DNA of 50,207 nt from Lachnospiraceae bacterium (GTDB lineage Bacteria > Bacillota > Clostridia > Lachnospirales > Lachnospiraceae). The translations under genes were made by a program, and so were the position numbers. Of the stretch, positions 40,429-49,783 are shown one piece after another (the first letter of the stretch is position 1; the number at the start of each line of letters is the position of its first letter). Where the stretch lies: assembly GCA_021205385.1 (NCBI GenBank), contig JAJPXQ010000091.1, positions 1-50,207 of the forward strand. Reading direction: 5' to 3'. The notes under the pieces are model-generated. The model was not told the origin of the DNA, made no database searches, and worked only from the letters and a program-made list of their open reading frames with translations.

Positions 40429-41793
40429 ATGGAATTCCGTAAAATACTGATCGCCAACCGCGGCGAGATCGCGGTGCGGATCATCCGCGCCTGCAGAGAT
40501 ATGGGAATCCGCAGCGTGGCCGTCTATTCGAAGGAGGATGCGAAGAGCCTCCATGTCCAGCTCGCGGATCAGCGCATCTGCATCGGCGAGGGGCCTTCAA
40601 AAAACAGTTACCTCAACATGGATCGTATCATCACAGCGGCGCTGAACATGGGCGCTGACGCGATCCACCCGGGCTTCGGTTTCCTCTCGGAGAACAGCGA
40701 GTTTGCCCGCAAGTGCGAGGAAAACGGGATCACCTTCATCGGGCCGGAAGCGGATGTTATCGACCGCATGGGCAATAAATCGCAGGCCAGAAAGACGATG
40801 ATGGACGCCGGCGTGCCAGTCGTGCCGGGGACGAGAGAGCCCGTCTACGACGCAGCAGAGGCGCGGGGGAAGGCTGAGGAGATCGGCTATCCCGTGATGA
40901 TCAAGGCTTCCTCCGGCGGCGGCGGCAAGGGCATGCGTGTAGCCGCCTCAGACGACGAGTTCGAGTTTCAGTTCAACATGGCTCAGCGCGAGTCCGCGAA
41001 TGCTTTCGGCGATGACACGATGTACATCGAGCGCTTTGTGGAGAATCCGCGCCATGTGGAGATCCAGATCATGGCCGATCAGCTCGGGCATGTCGTGGCG
41101 CTCGGGGAGCGCGACTGCTCCGTGCAGCGCAATCACCAGAAGCTGATCGAAGAGTCCCCGTCCCCGGCGATTACACAGGAGACCCGGGACAAGATGAACG
41201 AGTACGCGGTGCTGGCGGCGAAGACCGTCGGCTACACGAACGCGGGGACGATCGAGTTCATTGTCGCGCCCACGGGCGAATTCTTCTTCATGGAGATGAA
41301 TACGCGTATCCAGGTGGAGCATGGCGTGACCGAGATGGTGACGGGCACGGACCTCATCATTGAGCAGATCCGCGTGGCGATGGGGCTGCCTCTGAGTTTC
41401 ACGCAGGAGGACATTCAGCCCCGCGGCCATGCGATTGAGTGCCGCATCAACGCGGAGATCCCGGAGATGAATTTCATGCCCTGTCCCGGTCTGGTCGAGC
41501 ACATGCACCTGCCGGGAGGCAACGGCGTCCGCGTGGACACTGCGCTCTACAGCGGCTATCAGATTCCCTCGGAGTATGACTCCATGATCGCGAAGGTGAT
41601 CGTGCACGCGCCGGACCGCGAGGCCGCGATCAGGAAGATGCGCGCGGCGCTGGAGGAGATGCTGATCATCGGAGTCAAGACAAATCTTGATTTTCAGTAC
41701 CAGATGATGCGCCATCCGGTCTTCTGCGAGGGACGTGCGGACACGGGCTTCATCGAGCGGATCATGCAGAAGGGTTCGAACGGAAAGAAGTAA
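40429..41793 (+). CDS. accC: Biotin carboxylase (AccC-like)
   Basis: 454 aa, ATP-grasp enzyme that carboxylates biotin on the carrier using ATP and bicarbonate. It has NRGEIAVRIIRACRDMG, the glycine-rich ATP loop KASSGGGGKGMRVA, ERDCSVQRNHQKLIEE, and catalytic EMNTRIQVEHGVTE. Complete length and motifs. AAGGAGG precedes ATG 40429, 12 bp after accB. Its place between pxpC and pxpA is noted under findings. Confidence 0.94.
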   Translation: MEFRKILIANRGEIAVRIIRACRDMGIRSVAVYSKEDAKSLHVQLADQRICIGEGPSKNSYLNMDRIITAALNMGADAIHPGFGFLSENSEFARKCEENGITFIGPEADVIDRMGNKSQARKTMMDAGVPVVPGTREPVYDAAEARGKAEEIGYPVMIKASSGGGGKGMRVAASDDEFEFQFNMAQRESANAFGDDTMYIERFVENPRHVEIQIMADQLGHVVALGERDCSVQRNHQKLIEESPSPAITQETRDKMNEYAVLAAKTVGYTNAGTIEFIVAPTGEFFFMEMNTRIQVEHGVTEMVTGTDLIIEQIRVAMGLPLSFTQEDIQPRGHAIECRINAEIPEMNFMPCPGLVEHMHLPGGNGVRVDTALYSGYQIPSEYDSMIAKVIVHAPDREAAIRKMRAALEEMLIIGVKTNLDFQYQMMRHPVFCEGRADTGFIERIMQKGSNGKK

Positions 41794-41818
41794 CGATTTT
41801 CAGGAAGGGGATAAGAAA

Positions 41819-42586
41819 TTGTTTCGAGTAGATTTAAACAGCGATCTGGGCGAAAGTTTCGGAAATTATAAGATCGGGTCGGACGCGGAGATCATTCCGC
41901 TCGCGACCTCCGTCAACGTGGCCTGCGGCTATCATGCTTCCGATCCGATGGTCATGAGCCGGACGCTCGATCTGGCCGGAGCGGCCGGTATCGGGATCGG
42001 CGCGCATCCGGGATTCCCGGATCTGATGGGTTTCGGCCGCCGGGAGATGGCAGTCAGTCCCGAGGAGGGGAAGAACTATGTGCTGTATCAGCTGGGCGCG
42101 CTCGACGCATTTTGCAGGACGAAGGGCCTGAAGATGCAGCATGTGAAGCCGCACGGCGCGCTCTACAACATGGCGGCGAAGGACTACGCGCTCGCGCAGG
42201 CCATCTGCGAGGGTATCAAAGAGTTTGACAGCGATCTCATTGTGCTCGCGCTCTCGGGCGGCGAGCTGGCGCGCGCGGCCATGGATATGGGCCTTCGCAC
42301 CGCGCAGGAGGTCTTTTCAGACCGCGCCTACGAGGAGGACGGCACGCTTGTGAACCGCCGGAAACCAGGCGCGATGATCACCGACGAGGATGAGGCGGTC
42401 CGCCGTATCGTGCGCATGGTCAAGGAGCAGAAGGTAACGGCGATCACCGGCAGGGACATCCCGATCAAAGCGGATTCCATCTGTGTCCACGGCGACGGTG
42501 CAAAAGCGCTCGCCTTTGTGAAGGGGTTGCGAGAGACGCTCACGGCGGAGGGCGTGGAGGTGTGTCCGCTCTCAAAAATCTGCTAA
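41819..42586 (+). CDS. pxpA: 5-oxoprolinase subunit A (LamB/YcsF)
   Basis: 255 aa with TTG start 41819, 8 nt after AGGAAGGGG; the frame reaches 41735 only through the accC end. Motifs: VDLNSDLGESFGNYKIG, VNVACGYHASDP, IGAHPGFPDLMGFGRR, and HVKPHGALYNMAA, all diagnostic for the family. Final gene of the operon and third 5-oxoprolinase subunit. A terminator follows at 42611-42650. Confidence 0.93.
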   Translation: MFRVDLNSDLGESFGNYKIGSDAEIIPLATSVNVACGYHASDPMVMSRTLDLAGAAGIGIGAHPGFPDLMGFGRREMAVSPEEGKNYVLYQLGALDAFCRTKGLKMQHVKPHGALYNMAAKDYALAQAICEGIKEFDSDLIVLALSGGELARAAMDMGLRTAQEVFSDRAYEEDGTLVNRRKPGAMITDEDEAVRRIVRMVKEQKVTAITGRDIPIKADSICVHGDGAKALAFVKGLRETLTAEGVEVCPLSKIC

Positions 42587-42610
42587 ACAATATAGAAATG
42601 ATTTGATACA

Positions 42611-42650
42611 GGGGTATTTATCGTTATTGTGCGATAAATACCCCTTGTTT
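42611..42650 (+). terminator. Terminator of the 5-oxoproline operon
   Basis: GGGGTATTTATCG (42611-42623), 8-nt loop, CGATAAATACCCC (42632-42644), TTGTTT. A perfect 13-bp stem. Confidence 0.88.
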
Positions 42651-42664
42651 GGGTTATAATCCTT

Positions 42665-42693
42665 TTGACAAAGCAGAACATATATGCAATAAT
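42665..42693 (+). promoter_or_regulatory. Promoter of the third DUF4143 ATPase
   Basis: TTGACA (42665-42670), 17 bp, AATAAT (42688-42693), 45 bp before ATG 42739. Confidence 0.6.
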
Positions 42694-42738
42694 AAAATTG
42701 AATTTTTGATTTGCATAAAATATACCTGGAGGTAAGTC

Positions 42739-43953
42739 ATGTATTACGAGCGCTCGATTGAGCCGGTTATCAGAAAGATGAATGACACGTTTCCTGTCCT
42801 GATTGTCACGGGACCAAGACAGGTTGGGAAGACGACGCTTCTGACGAGACTGGCGGGAAAAGACCGTAAAATTGTGTCTTTGGATAATCCGACGATCCGC
42901 GCGGCGGCCAGAAGTGATCCGGAGTTGTTCTTACAGAGGTATGCGCCGCCGGTTCTGATTGATGAGGTGCAGCATGCTCCGGAGCTGTTTGATTATATCA
43001 AGGTTTATGTAGATCGGGAGAAGAGATGCGGTGATTTCTGGCTGACTGGCTCCCAGACCTTCCATATGATGAAAAACGTGACGGAATCTTTAGCAGGGCG
43101 TGCGGGAATCGTTCGGATGTCAGGTCTTAGCAATGACGAGATTCGGGGCGTGCACTTTTCTCCTTTCCGGGTCGATATTCCAGAGCTCACGCAGCGTGGG
43201 AAGGATGTGCCGCCCATGGACATCATGGAGATTTTCCAAAGAATTTTCCGGGGCTCTCTGCCGCGGCTGTATGAAAACGAGGATGTTGATCAGTTTCAGT
43301 ATTATGAATCTTATCTCGAGACTTATATCAGCCGTGATGTGCGGGATCTGACACAGGTAGGAGATGAGATGTCCTTCTTCCGTTTTATGAGTGTGGCTGC
43401 GGCGAGGACTGCTACGAATGTCAATTATGAGACGCTGGCTTCGGAAGCAGGTATCAGCGCGCCGACCGCGAAGCAGTGGCTGTCCATGCTGGTCTCTTCC
43501 GGACTTGTCGCCCTGATTCAGCCCTATGCGAATAATGTGCTGAAACGCGTGATCAAAGCGCCGCGCATGTATTTTCTGGATACCGGACTCTGCGCACATC
43601 TGACTCGCTGGAGCAGTGCGGAGGTACTCGAACAGGGGGCAATGTCGGGAGCCTTTTTTGAGACCTGGGTGGTGTCTGAAATTTATAAAAGCTACCTGAA
43701 CGCAGGGAAGCGCCCGCCGCTGTATTTCTACCGGGACAGTAATAAAAAAGAGATCGATCTGATCGTTTACCAGGATGGGATCCTCACGCCGATCGAGATA
43801 AAAAAGAGCGCCGCGCCGAAGGATGCATTGAGAAATTTCTCGGTTCTCGAGCAGTTGAAGACGGAGATCGGAACCGGCGCGGTCATTTGTATGGCTGCAG
43901 ATCTGCTTCCGGCTGACCGGAAGAACTGGTTTGTCCCGGCCTGGCTGATCTAA
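42739..43953 (+). CDS. DUF4143-type AAA ATPase (third of three)
   Basis: 404 aa. Walker A VTGPRQVGKTTLL near residue 24, Walker B PVLIDEVQHAPELFDYI, a sensor-like WLTGSQ, then the DUF4143 region with EIDLIVYQDGILTPIEIKKS, an intact-looking E...ExK nuclease-like core. Winged-helix segment around NYETLASEAGISAPTAKQW. The role of the family is unknown. GGAGGT precedes ATG 42739. Codon use here is closer to core genes than in the first two paralogues. Confidence 0.87.
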   Translation: MYYERSIEPVIRKMNDTFPVLIVTGPRQVGKTTLLTRLAGKDRKIVSLDNPTIRAAARSDPELFLQRYAPPVLIDEVQHAPELFDYIKVYVDREKRCGDFWLTGSQTFHMMKNVTESLAGRAGIVRMSGLSNDEIRGVHFSPFRVDIPELTQRGKDVPPMDIMEIFQRIFRGSLPRLYENEDVDQFQYYESYLETYISRDVRDLTQVGDEMSFFRFMSVAAARTATNVNYETLASEAGISAPTAKQWLSMLVSSGLVALIQPYANNVLKRVIKAPRMYFLDTGLCAHLTRWSSAEVLEQGAMSGAFFETWVVSEIYKSYLNAGKRPPLYFYRDSNKKEIDLIVYQDGILTPIEIKKSAAPKDALRNFSVLEQLKTEIGTGAVICMAADLLPADRKNWFVPAWLI

Positions 43954-43982
43954 TATGTCCGGCATGTTTTCACAATTCTCCG

Positions 43983-44011
43983 TTGACTTGCCACATGTGA
44001 TTCGATAGAAT
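43983..44011 (+). promoter_or_regulatory. Promoter of argS
   Basis: TTGACT (43983-43988), 17 bp, TAGAAT (44006-44011). The leader to ATG 44070 is about 50 nt, too short for a T-box, so argS is not T-box controlled here. Confidence 0.65.
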
Positions 44012-44069
44012 AGTTGCGTAAGTCAAATAAAGAGAACGTCTTAAATGGATGACAGCGGGAGGAGAGACG

Positions 44070-45836
44070 ATGAAGAAAATACTGGAGCTTCTGGACGAGG
44101 AACTGGGACAGGCCTTCCGGGCGGCAGGCTATGATGAGAAATATGCGCGTTCGGCACTGTCAAACCGTCCGGATCTGTGTGAATATCAGTGTAATGGGGC
44201 GATGGCCGCGGCGAAGGAATATCATAAAGCGCCGATTCAGATTGCGGAGGCTGTGGTGGAGCAGCTGCAGGATTCGAAGTTGATCGCGGACGTGCAGGCG
44301 GTGAAACCCGGTTTTATCAATTTAAAGCTCAGCGCGGAATCTTTGAGCGCGTATCTGGGCGGGATGCGCGCGGATGAGCGTCTCGGCTGTGAAAAGGCGC
44401 AGCAGCCGAAGACTATTATTATTGACTATGGCGGGCCGAACGTCGCGAAGCCGCTGCATGTCGGGCATCTGCGCTCGGCGATCATCGGCGAGAGCGTTAA
44501 GCGGATTGCGCGCTTTGCGGGTCACACTGTCATCGGGGACGTGCATCTCGGCGACTGGGGCCTGCAGATGGGGCTCATTATCACGGAGCTGAAGGAGCGC
44601 AGGCCGGAGCTTCCGTATTTTGACGAGACTTATGAGGGCGAGTACCCGGCGGAGGCGCCCTTCACGATCTCGGAGCTGGAGGAGATCTATCCGACCGCCA
44701 GCGCGCGCTCGAAGGAGGATGCGGAATATAAGGAAGCGGCCATGCAGGCGACCTTTGAATTGCAGCATGGGCGCAGAGGCTATCAGGCGCTGCTCGGACA
44801 TATCCTGAACGTGTCGGTAACGGACCTTAAAAGAAATTATCAGAATCTGAACGTGGAATTTGATCTCTGGAAGGGGGAGTCTGACGCGCAGCCTTACATT
44901 CCCGACATGGTGCAGCGTATGCGGGACGAGGGCTATGCGTACCTGAGCGACGGCGCGTGGGTCGTCGATGTGAAGGAGGAGAGCGACACGAAGGAGGTGC
45001 CGCCCTGCATGCTGCTGAAGTCTGACGGTGCTTCGCTCTATACGACGACCGATCTGGCGACGATCGTGGAGAGGGAGAAGGACTATCATCCGGATGAGAT
45101 CATCTATGTCGTCGACAAGCGGCAGGAGATGCACTTCATCCAGGTCTTTCGCTGCGCGAAGAAATGCGGTCTGGTCGGTGAGAATACGAAGTTCACTTTC
45201 CTCGGCTTCGGTACGATGAACGGAAAGGACGGCAAGCCTTTCAAGACGCGCGAGGGCGGCGTCATGCGTCTCGAGTATCTGATTGAAAATATCAACGAAG
45301 AGATGTTGAAAAAGATCCAGCAGAGTCGCCCGATGGATGACGCGGAGGCGGAGGAGACTGCGAAGATCGTGGGGCTCGCAGCTCTTAAATACGGCGATCT
45401 GTCCAATCAGGCTTCAAAGGATTATATTTTCGATGTGGACCGCTTCACTTCTTCAGAAGGAAATACCGGCCCCTATATCCTGTACACGATCGTCCGCATT
45501 AAGTCGATTCTGAAGAAGTACGCGGAGCTTGGGGAGGAGAGCGATGGCGTGGAGATTCGCCCGGCCACTTCGGAGAGCGAGAAGGCATTGCAGCTCGAGC
45601 TCGCGAAGCTGAACGGCGTGATGGAGAGCGCATGTGAGGAGTATGCTCCGCACAGGGTCTGCGCCTACATCTACGATCTGGCGAATGCATTCAACAAATT
45701 CTATCACGAGACAAAGATTTTCGGCGTGGAGGACCGTGAGGTCCGGGCGGGCTATATCGAACTTCTGAATCTGACAAAGCGGGTGCTGGAGACGTGTATC
45801 GACGTGCTGGGATTTGAGGCTCCCGAGAGGATGTAA
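44070..45836 (+). CDS. argS: Arginyl-tRNA synthetase
   Basis: Class I aminoacyl-tRNA synthetase, 588 aa from ATG 44070 with GGGAGGAG upstream. The N-terminal Add-1 domain (residues 1-100) precedes the catalytic core. The HIGH motif reads KPLHVGHLRSA near residue 137. The KMSK region is the degenerate GKPFKTREGGVM typical of many ArgS. The DALR anticodon-binding domain closes the protein (NGVMESACEEYAPHRVCAYIYDLANAF). Four bases separate it from the next gene. Confidence 0.95.
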   Translation: MKKILELLDEELGQAFRAAGYDEKYARSALSNRPDLCEYQCNGAMAAAKEYHKAPIQIAEAVVEQLQDSKLIADVQAVKPGFINLKLSAESLSAYLGGMRADERLGCEKAQQPKTIIIDYGGPNVAKPLHVGHLRSAIIGESVKRIARFAGHTVIGDVHLGDWGLQMGLIITELKERRPELPYFDETYEGEYPAEAPFTISELEEIYPTASARSKEDAEYKEAAMQATFELQHGRRGYQALLGHILNVSVTDLKRNYQNLNVEFDLWKGESDAQPYIPDMVQRMRDEGYAYLSDGAWVVDVKEESDTKEVPPCMLLKSDGASLYTTTDLATIVEREKDYHPDEIIYVVDKRQEMHFIQVFRCAKKCGLVGENTKFTFLGFGTMNGKDGKPFKTREGGVMRLEYLIENINEEMLKKIQQSRPMDDAEAEETAKIVGLAALKYGDLSNQASKDYIFDVDRFTSSEGNTGPYILYTIVRIKSILKKYAELGEESDGVEIRPATSESEKALQLELAKLNGVMESACEEYAPHRVCAYIYDLANAFNKFYHETKIFGVEDREVRAGYIELLNLTKRVLETCIDVLGFEAPERM

Positions 45837-45839
45837 AAC

Positions 45840-46625
45840 ATGAGCGGAAGACGGACGCTGTATCAGCTGTGGAGGGCGGTTTACCCGGTTTTGCTTTACC
45901 TGGTTATTCAGCTTGTGGTGAGCGCCATTTTTGCGGTGGCGCTGGTAAAGTGCGCGGAATTCGGCTGGGTGGACGACTATCTGGACGCTTATCTGGACAG
46001 CACGACGCTGATTCTGCTGATCAGCGCGCTGATCGGCGTTCTGATCTTTGGTCTGTTGTATCGGAGAGACACGCGAAGGAGACATATGGAACCGGCAGCG
46101 TGGCAGCAGAGTCTGCTGTGGGTTCTGCTTGCAGCGTCGGCGCTCGCCATCGTTGGCAATAATCTGATGAACCTGACACCGCTTGCGGAAATGTCGGAGA
46201 GTTATCAGGAGACGAGCGCGGCGCTGGATACCGGCAGTATCTGGGTGCAGATCGCCTGCGTGGCTTTCGCCGCGCCTGCCGTGGAAGAACTGGTCATGCG
46301 GGGCCTTCTGTATGGGCGGCTCCGGGAGATTATCCGCCCGTCCTGGGCGATCTTTTTCAGCGCGCTGATCTTCGGCATTTTCCATGGAAATATCGTGCAG
46401 GGCATTTATGCGTTTGCGCTGGGAATCTTTTTCGCGTGGCTTATGGAGCGTTATCGTACGATTTTCGTGCCGATTCTCGCGCATGTGTCGGCGAACCTGT
46501 TTGTCACAGCGCTGTCTGACAGTGGTCTTTATGATCTGATCTTTGTGAGCGCGCCGGTCTTTCTGGCGGTGACGGTGGTCTGTGTTCTGATCTTTGCTCT
46601 GTCGTTTTACAGACTAAAAGACTGA
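45840..46625 (+). CDS. CPBP-family intramembrane metalloprotease
   Basis: 261 aa, eight predicted membrane helices. Conserved motifs of the Abi/CPBP (Rce1-like) family: APAVEELVMRGLLYGRL (EExxxR), FGIFHGNIVQG and ILAHVSANL. These Glu/His residues coordinate the catalytic metal. The family includes prenyl-protein proteases and bacteriocin self-immunity proteins. No bacteriocin gene is nearby, so the substrate is unknown. It follows argS by 3 bp and probably shares its transcript. Confidence 0.9.
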   Translation: MSGRRTLYQLWRAVYPVLLYLVIQLVVSAIFAVALVKCAEFGWVDDYLDAYLDSTTLILLISALIGVLIFGLLYRRDTRRRHMEPAAWQQSLLWVLLAASALAIVGNNLMNLTPLAEMSESYQETSAALDTGSIWVQIACVAFAAPAVEELVMRGLLYGRLREIIRPSWAIFFSALIFGIFHGNIVQGIYAFALGIFFAWLMERYRTIFVPILAHVSANLFVTALSDSGLYDLIFVSAPVFLAVTVVCVLIFALSFYRLKD

Positions 46626-46735
46626 TTTTTCATATTTTATCGACAAAGCCCGACATTTATATAGTGGTAAGAACCTCCTGTTCCGGTTAAAATGGGATTC
46701 ATAATAAATGTTTACCAGACAGGAGGAACAGAATC

Positions 46736-47074
46736 ATGATGGAATCAAGTACCTTTCACACGCAGACCCGGGAGCTTTTGCTGGATCTTGGAATCACTCC
46801 AAACTATACCGGGTATTTCTATCTTACGGATGCGCTGGAGATGATCTCGGAAGAGCCGCAGCGGCTTCTTCAGGTTACCAAACGGGTCTATCCGGAGATA
46901 GCCGGCCGCTACAACACCTCAGCGCCGGCTGTAGAGCGTTGCATGCGAACCGCAGCGGAAATAGCGTGGAAAACCAATCCGGAACTTCTGCAGAAGCTGG
47001 TTGGCCATCAGCTGTATAAACGATTGAAAGTCGGCAAGTTTCTTGCGGTGCTTTCCCTTGGATTAATATCATGA
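46736..47074 (+). CDS. Stand-alone Spo0A C-terminal DNA-binding domain protein
   Basis: 112 aa consisting of little more than a Spo0A_C (sporulation initiation) domain: LLLDLGITPNYTGYFYLTDA, then VTKRVYPEIAGRYNTSAPAV and ERCMRTAAEIAW, the recognition-helix region. The phospho-receiver domain of true Spo0A is absent, so it cannot be phosphorylated in the usual way. It may bind 0A-box-like DNA constitutively or compete with Spo0A. AGGAGGA at 46721 supports ATG 46736. The C-terminal hydrophobic tail (FLAVLSLGLIS) is unusual. Confidence 0.85.
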   Translation: MMESSTFHTQTRELLLDLGITPNYTGYFYLTDALEMISEEPQRLLQVTKRVYPEIAGRYNTSAPAVERCMRTAAEIAWKTNPELLQKLVGHQLYKRLKVGKFLAVLSLGLIS

Positions 47075-47102
47075 ATCTTAAGGAAAAAAGAATTTTAAAA
47101 AA

Positions 47103-47145
47103 TTAGCACTCAAAGCTTGACTTGGCTAACAATAAGCGTTATAGT
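47103..47145 (+). promoter_or_regulatory. clpB promoter overlapped by a CIRCE-like element
   Basis: TTAGCACTC (47103-47111), nine bases, CTTGGCTAA (47121-47129): the left CIRCE half is perfect, the right half keeps 5 of 9 positions of GAGTGCTAA. Promoter TTGACT (47117-47122), 17 bp, TATAGT (47140-47145). HrcA binding would cover the -35 box. Confidence 0.65.
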
Positions 47146-47195
47146 TCGGATAGAACAAAAAATCAAGCACAGTTTAAGCGAGGAGGCGAGTGCAT

Positions 47196-49772
47196 ATGAA
47201 TATACAGAAATTTACACAGAAATCAATCCAGGCAGTGAATGAACTGGAGCATGTCGCGCTGGAGTACGGACATCAGGAGATCGAGCAGGAGCATCTGCTC
47301 TACTGTCTGCTGCATCAGGACGAGAGCCTGATCGCACGGCTGCTTCCGAAGATGGATGTGGACGCCACGCTGTTCGGCGAGCGCCTGGAGGAAGCATTGA
47401 ATAAGCGCGTGAAGGTCTCGGGCGGTCAGCCTTATATTGGTCAGTACCTGAATCGCGCGCTGGTGAATGCGGAGGATGAGGCGAAGCAGATGGGCGACGA
47501 GTACGTCTCTGTCGAGCACCTGTTTCTCGCTCTCCTGGACAATGCGAGCCCGTCGATGAAGACGCTGTTTCGCGAGAATGGCATCGACCGGAATAAGTTC
47601 CTGCAGGCGCTCTCGACCGTGCGCGGTAATCAGCGTGTGACGACGGATAATCCGGAGGCGACTTACGATACGTTGAATAAATACGGCTACGATCTCGTGG
47701 AGCGCGCCCGGGAGCAGAAGCTCGACCCGGTGATCGGCAGGGACACGGAGATCCGCAACGTGATCCGTATTCTCTCGAGAAAGACGAAGAACAATCCGGT
47801 ACTGATCGGTGAACCCGGCGTCGGCAAGACCGCCGTCGTGGAGGGCCTGGCGCAGCGGATCGTGCGCGGCGACGTGCCGGAGGGCCTGAAGGAGAAGAAA
47901 ATTTTTGCGCTCGATATGGGTGCGCTGGTCGCGGGCGCGAAATACCGCGGTGAATTTGAGGAGCGTCTGAAGGCGGTGCTCGAGGAAGTGAGGAAGAGCG
48001 AGGGTAAGATCATCCTCTTCATCGATGAGCTGCATCTGATCGTCGGCGCGGGCAAGACCGACGGTGCGATGGACGCCGGAAATATGCTCAAACCCATGCT
48101 GGCGCGCGGTGAGCTGCACTGCATCGGCGCCACGACGCTGGACGAATACCGGCAGTATATTGAGAAGGATGCAGCGCTCGAGCGTCGTTTTCAGCAGGTG
48201 CTGGTCGACGAGCCCTCGGTGGAGGACACGATTTCGATCCTGCGTGGGCTGAAGGAGCGCTATGAGGTGTTTCACGGCGTGAAGATCACGGACTCCGCCC
48301 TCGTGTCGGCGGCTACCCTCTCCCACCGCTATATTTCCGAGCGTTTCCTGCCGGACAAGGCGATCGACCTCGTCGACGAGGCCTGCGCGCTGATCAAGAC
48401 GGAGCTCGACTCCATGCCGACCGAGCTCGACGAACTGCGCCGCAAGGTGCTGCAGCTCGAGATCGAAGAGGCTGCCCTGAAAAAGGAGACTGATCGTCTG
48501 AGTCAGGATCGCCTGGCCAGCCTGCAGAAGGAGCTGGCGGAACTGCGCGATGAGTTTAATAATAAGAAGGCACAGTGGGACGATGAGAAGCAGTCTGTCG
48601 ACCGTCTGTCGAAGCTGCGCGAGGAGATCGAGGACGTCAACAAGCAGGTGCAGGCTGCGCAGCAGAATTATGATCTGGAGAAGGCTGCCCAGCTGCAGTA
48701 TGGCCGTCTGCCGCAGCTGCAGAAACAGCTGGCGGAAGAAGAGGCGAAGGTAAAGGACAAGGATCTCTCGCTGGTCCACGAGAGCGTGACCGATGAGGAG
48801 ATCGCCCGTATTATCTCCCGCTGGACGGGCATTCCGGTCGCGAAGCTGACCGAGAGTGAGAGAAATAAGACGCTGCATCTCGACGACGAGCTGCATAAGC
48901 GCGTGATCGGCCAGGACGAGGGCGTGCAGAAAGTGACCGACGCGATCATCCGCTCGAAGGCGGGTATCAAGGATCCCTCGAAGCCGATCGGCTCCTTCCT
49001 GTTCCTCGGCCCCACCGGCGTCGGCAAGACCGAGCTGGCGAAGGCGCTGGCGGCGAGCCTGTTTGACGACGAGCAGAACATGGTCCGTATCGACATGAGC
49101 GAATACATGGAGAAATATTCCGTGTCCCGCCTGATCGGAGCGCCTCCCGGATATGTGGGCTATGAGGAGGGCGGTCAGCTGACCGAGGCTGTCCGCAGAC
49201 GCCCCTACTCTGTCGTGCTCTTCGACGAGGTAGAGAAGGCGCACCCGGATGTCTTCAACGTGCTGCTGCAGGTGCTGGACGACGGGCGCATTACGGACTC
49301 GCAGGGACGCACGGTCGATTTCAAGAACACGATCCTGATCATGACCTCCAATATCGGCTCACCCTATCTGCTTGAGGGCATCGATGAGAACGGCGATATC
49401 CGCCCGGACTGCGAGGAGAAGGTTATGGAGGAGCTGCGCGCGCATTTCCGTCCGGAGTTCCTGAACCGCCTTGATGAGACGATCCTGTTCAAGCCGCTGA
49501 CGAAGGACAATATTGGCAGCATCATTGACCTGATGCTTGCGGACGTGAACCGCCGCCTGGCGGACAGGGAGCTGTCCCTTACGCTGACCGACGCCGCGAA
49601 GGCTTACATCGTCGAGAACGGTTACGACCCGGTCTACGGCGCGCGCCCGCTGAAGCGCTATATCCAGAAATATGTGGAGACCGCCGCGGCGCGCTATATC
49701 CTCTCCGGAGAGGTCGGCGCCGGCAGCGTGATGACCGTCGATGTCGGCGCGGATGGACTCTGCATCCATTAA
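47196..49772 (+). CDS. clpB: ATP-dependent disaggregase ClpB
   Basis: 858 aa from ATG 47196 (GGAGG 9 nt upstream; a GTG at 47190 is too close). Clp N-domain repeats (residues 1-150) are followed by AAA-1 with [13 protein letters not shown] near 206 and [13 protein letters not shown]. The middle coiled-coil domain (~400-525) distinguishes ClpB from ClpC. AAA-2 has [13 protein letters not shown] near 605 and [14 protein letters not shown]. No ClpP-binding IGF-type loop seen. It resolves protein aggregates with DnaK. Heat-shock control through HrcA is suggested by the upstream CIRCE-like site. Confidence 0.96.
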   Translation: MNIQKFTQKSIQAVNELEHVALEYGHQEIEQEHLLYCLLHQDESLIARLLPKMDVDATLFGERLEEALNKRVKVSGGQPYIGQYLNRALVNAEDEAKQMGDEYVSVEHLFLALLDNASPSMKTLFRENGIDRNKFLQALSTVRGNQRVTTDNPEATYDTLNKYGYDLVERAREQKLDPVIGRDTEIRNVIRILSRKTKNNPVLIGEPGVGKTAVVEGLAQRIVRGDVPEGLKEKKIFALDMGALVAGAKYRGEFEERLKAVLEEVRKSEGKIILFIDELHLIVGAGKTDGAMDAGNMLKPMLARGELHCIGATTLDEYRQYIEKDAALERRFQQVLVDEPSVEDTISILRGLKERYEVFHGVKITDSALVSAATLSHRYISERFLPDKAIDLVDEACALIKTELDSMPTELDELRRKVLQLEIEEAALKKETDRLSQDRLASLQKELAELRDEFNNKKAQWDDEKQSVDRLSKLREEIEDVNKQVQAAQQNYDLEKAAQLQYGRLPQLQKQLAEEEAKVKDKDLSLVHESVTDEEIARIISRWTGIPVAKLTESERNKTLHLDDELHKRVIGQDEGVQKVTDAIIRSKAGIKDPSKPIGSFLFLGPTGVGKTELAKALAASLFDDEQNMVRIDMSEYMEKYSVSRLIGAPPGYVGYEEGGQLTEAVRRRPYSVVLFDEVEKAHPDVFNVLLQVLDDGRITDSQGRTVDFKNTILIMTSNIGSPYLLEGIDENGDIRPDCEEKVMEELRAHFRPEFLNRLDETILFKPLTKDNIGSIIDLMLADVNRRLADRELSLTLTDAAKAYIVENGYDPVYGARPLKRYIQKYVETAAARYILSGEVGAGSVMTVDVGADGLCIH

Positions 49773-49783
49773 CTACAGTCTGC

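Noticed and set aside
44012-44069. T-box leader for argS
   Set aside because: The leader is only about 50 nt and has no T-box sequence or terminator.
47223-49244. 673-codon antisense frame over clpB
   Set aside because: No ribosome binding site or family motif, and clpB is unmistakable on the other strand.
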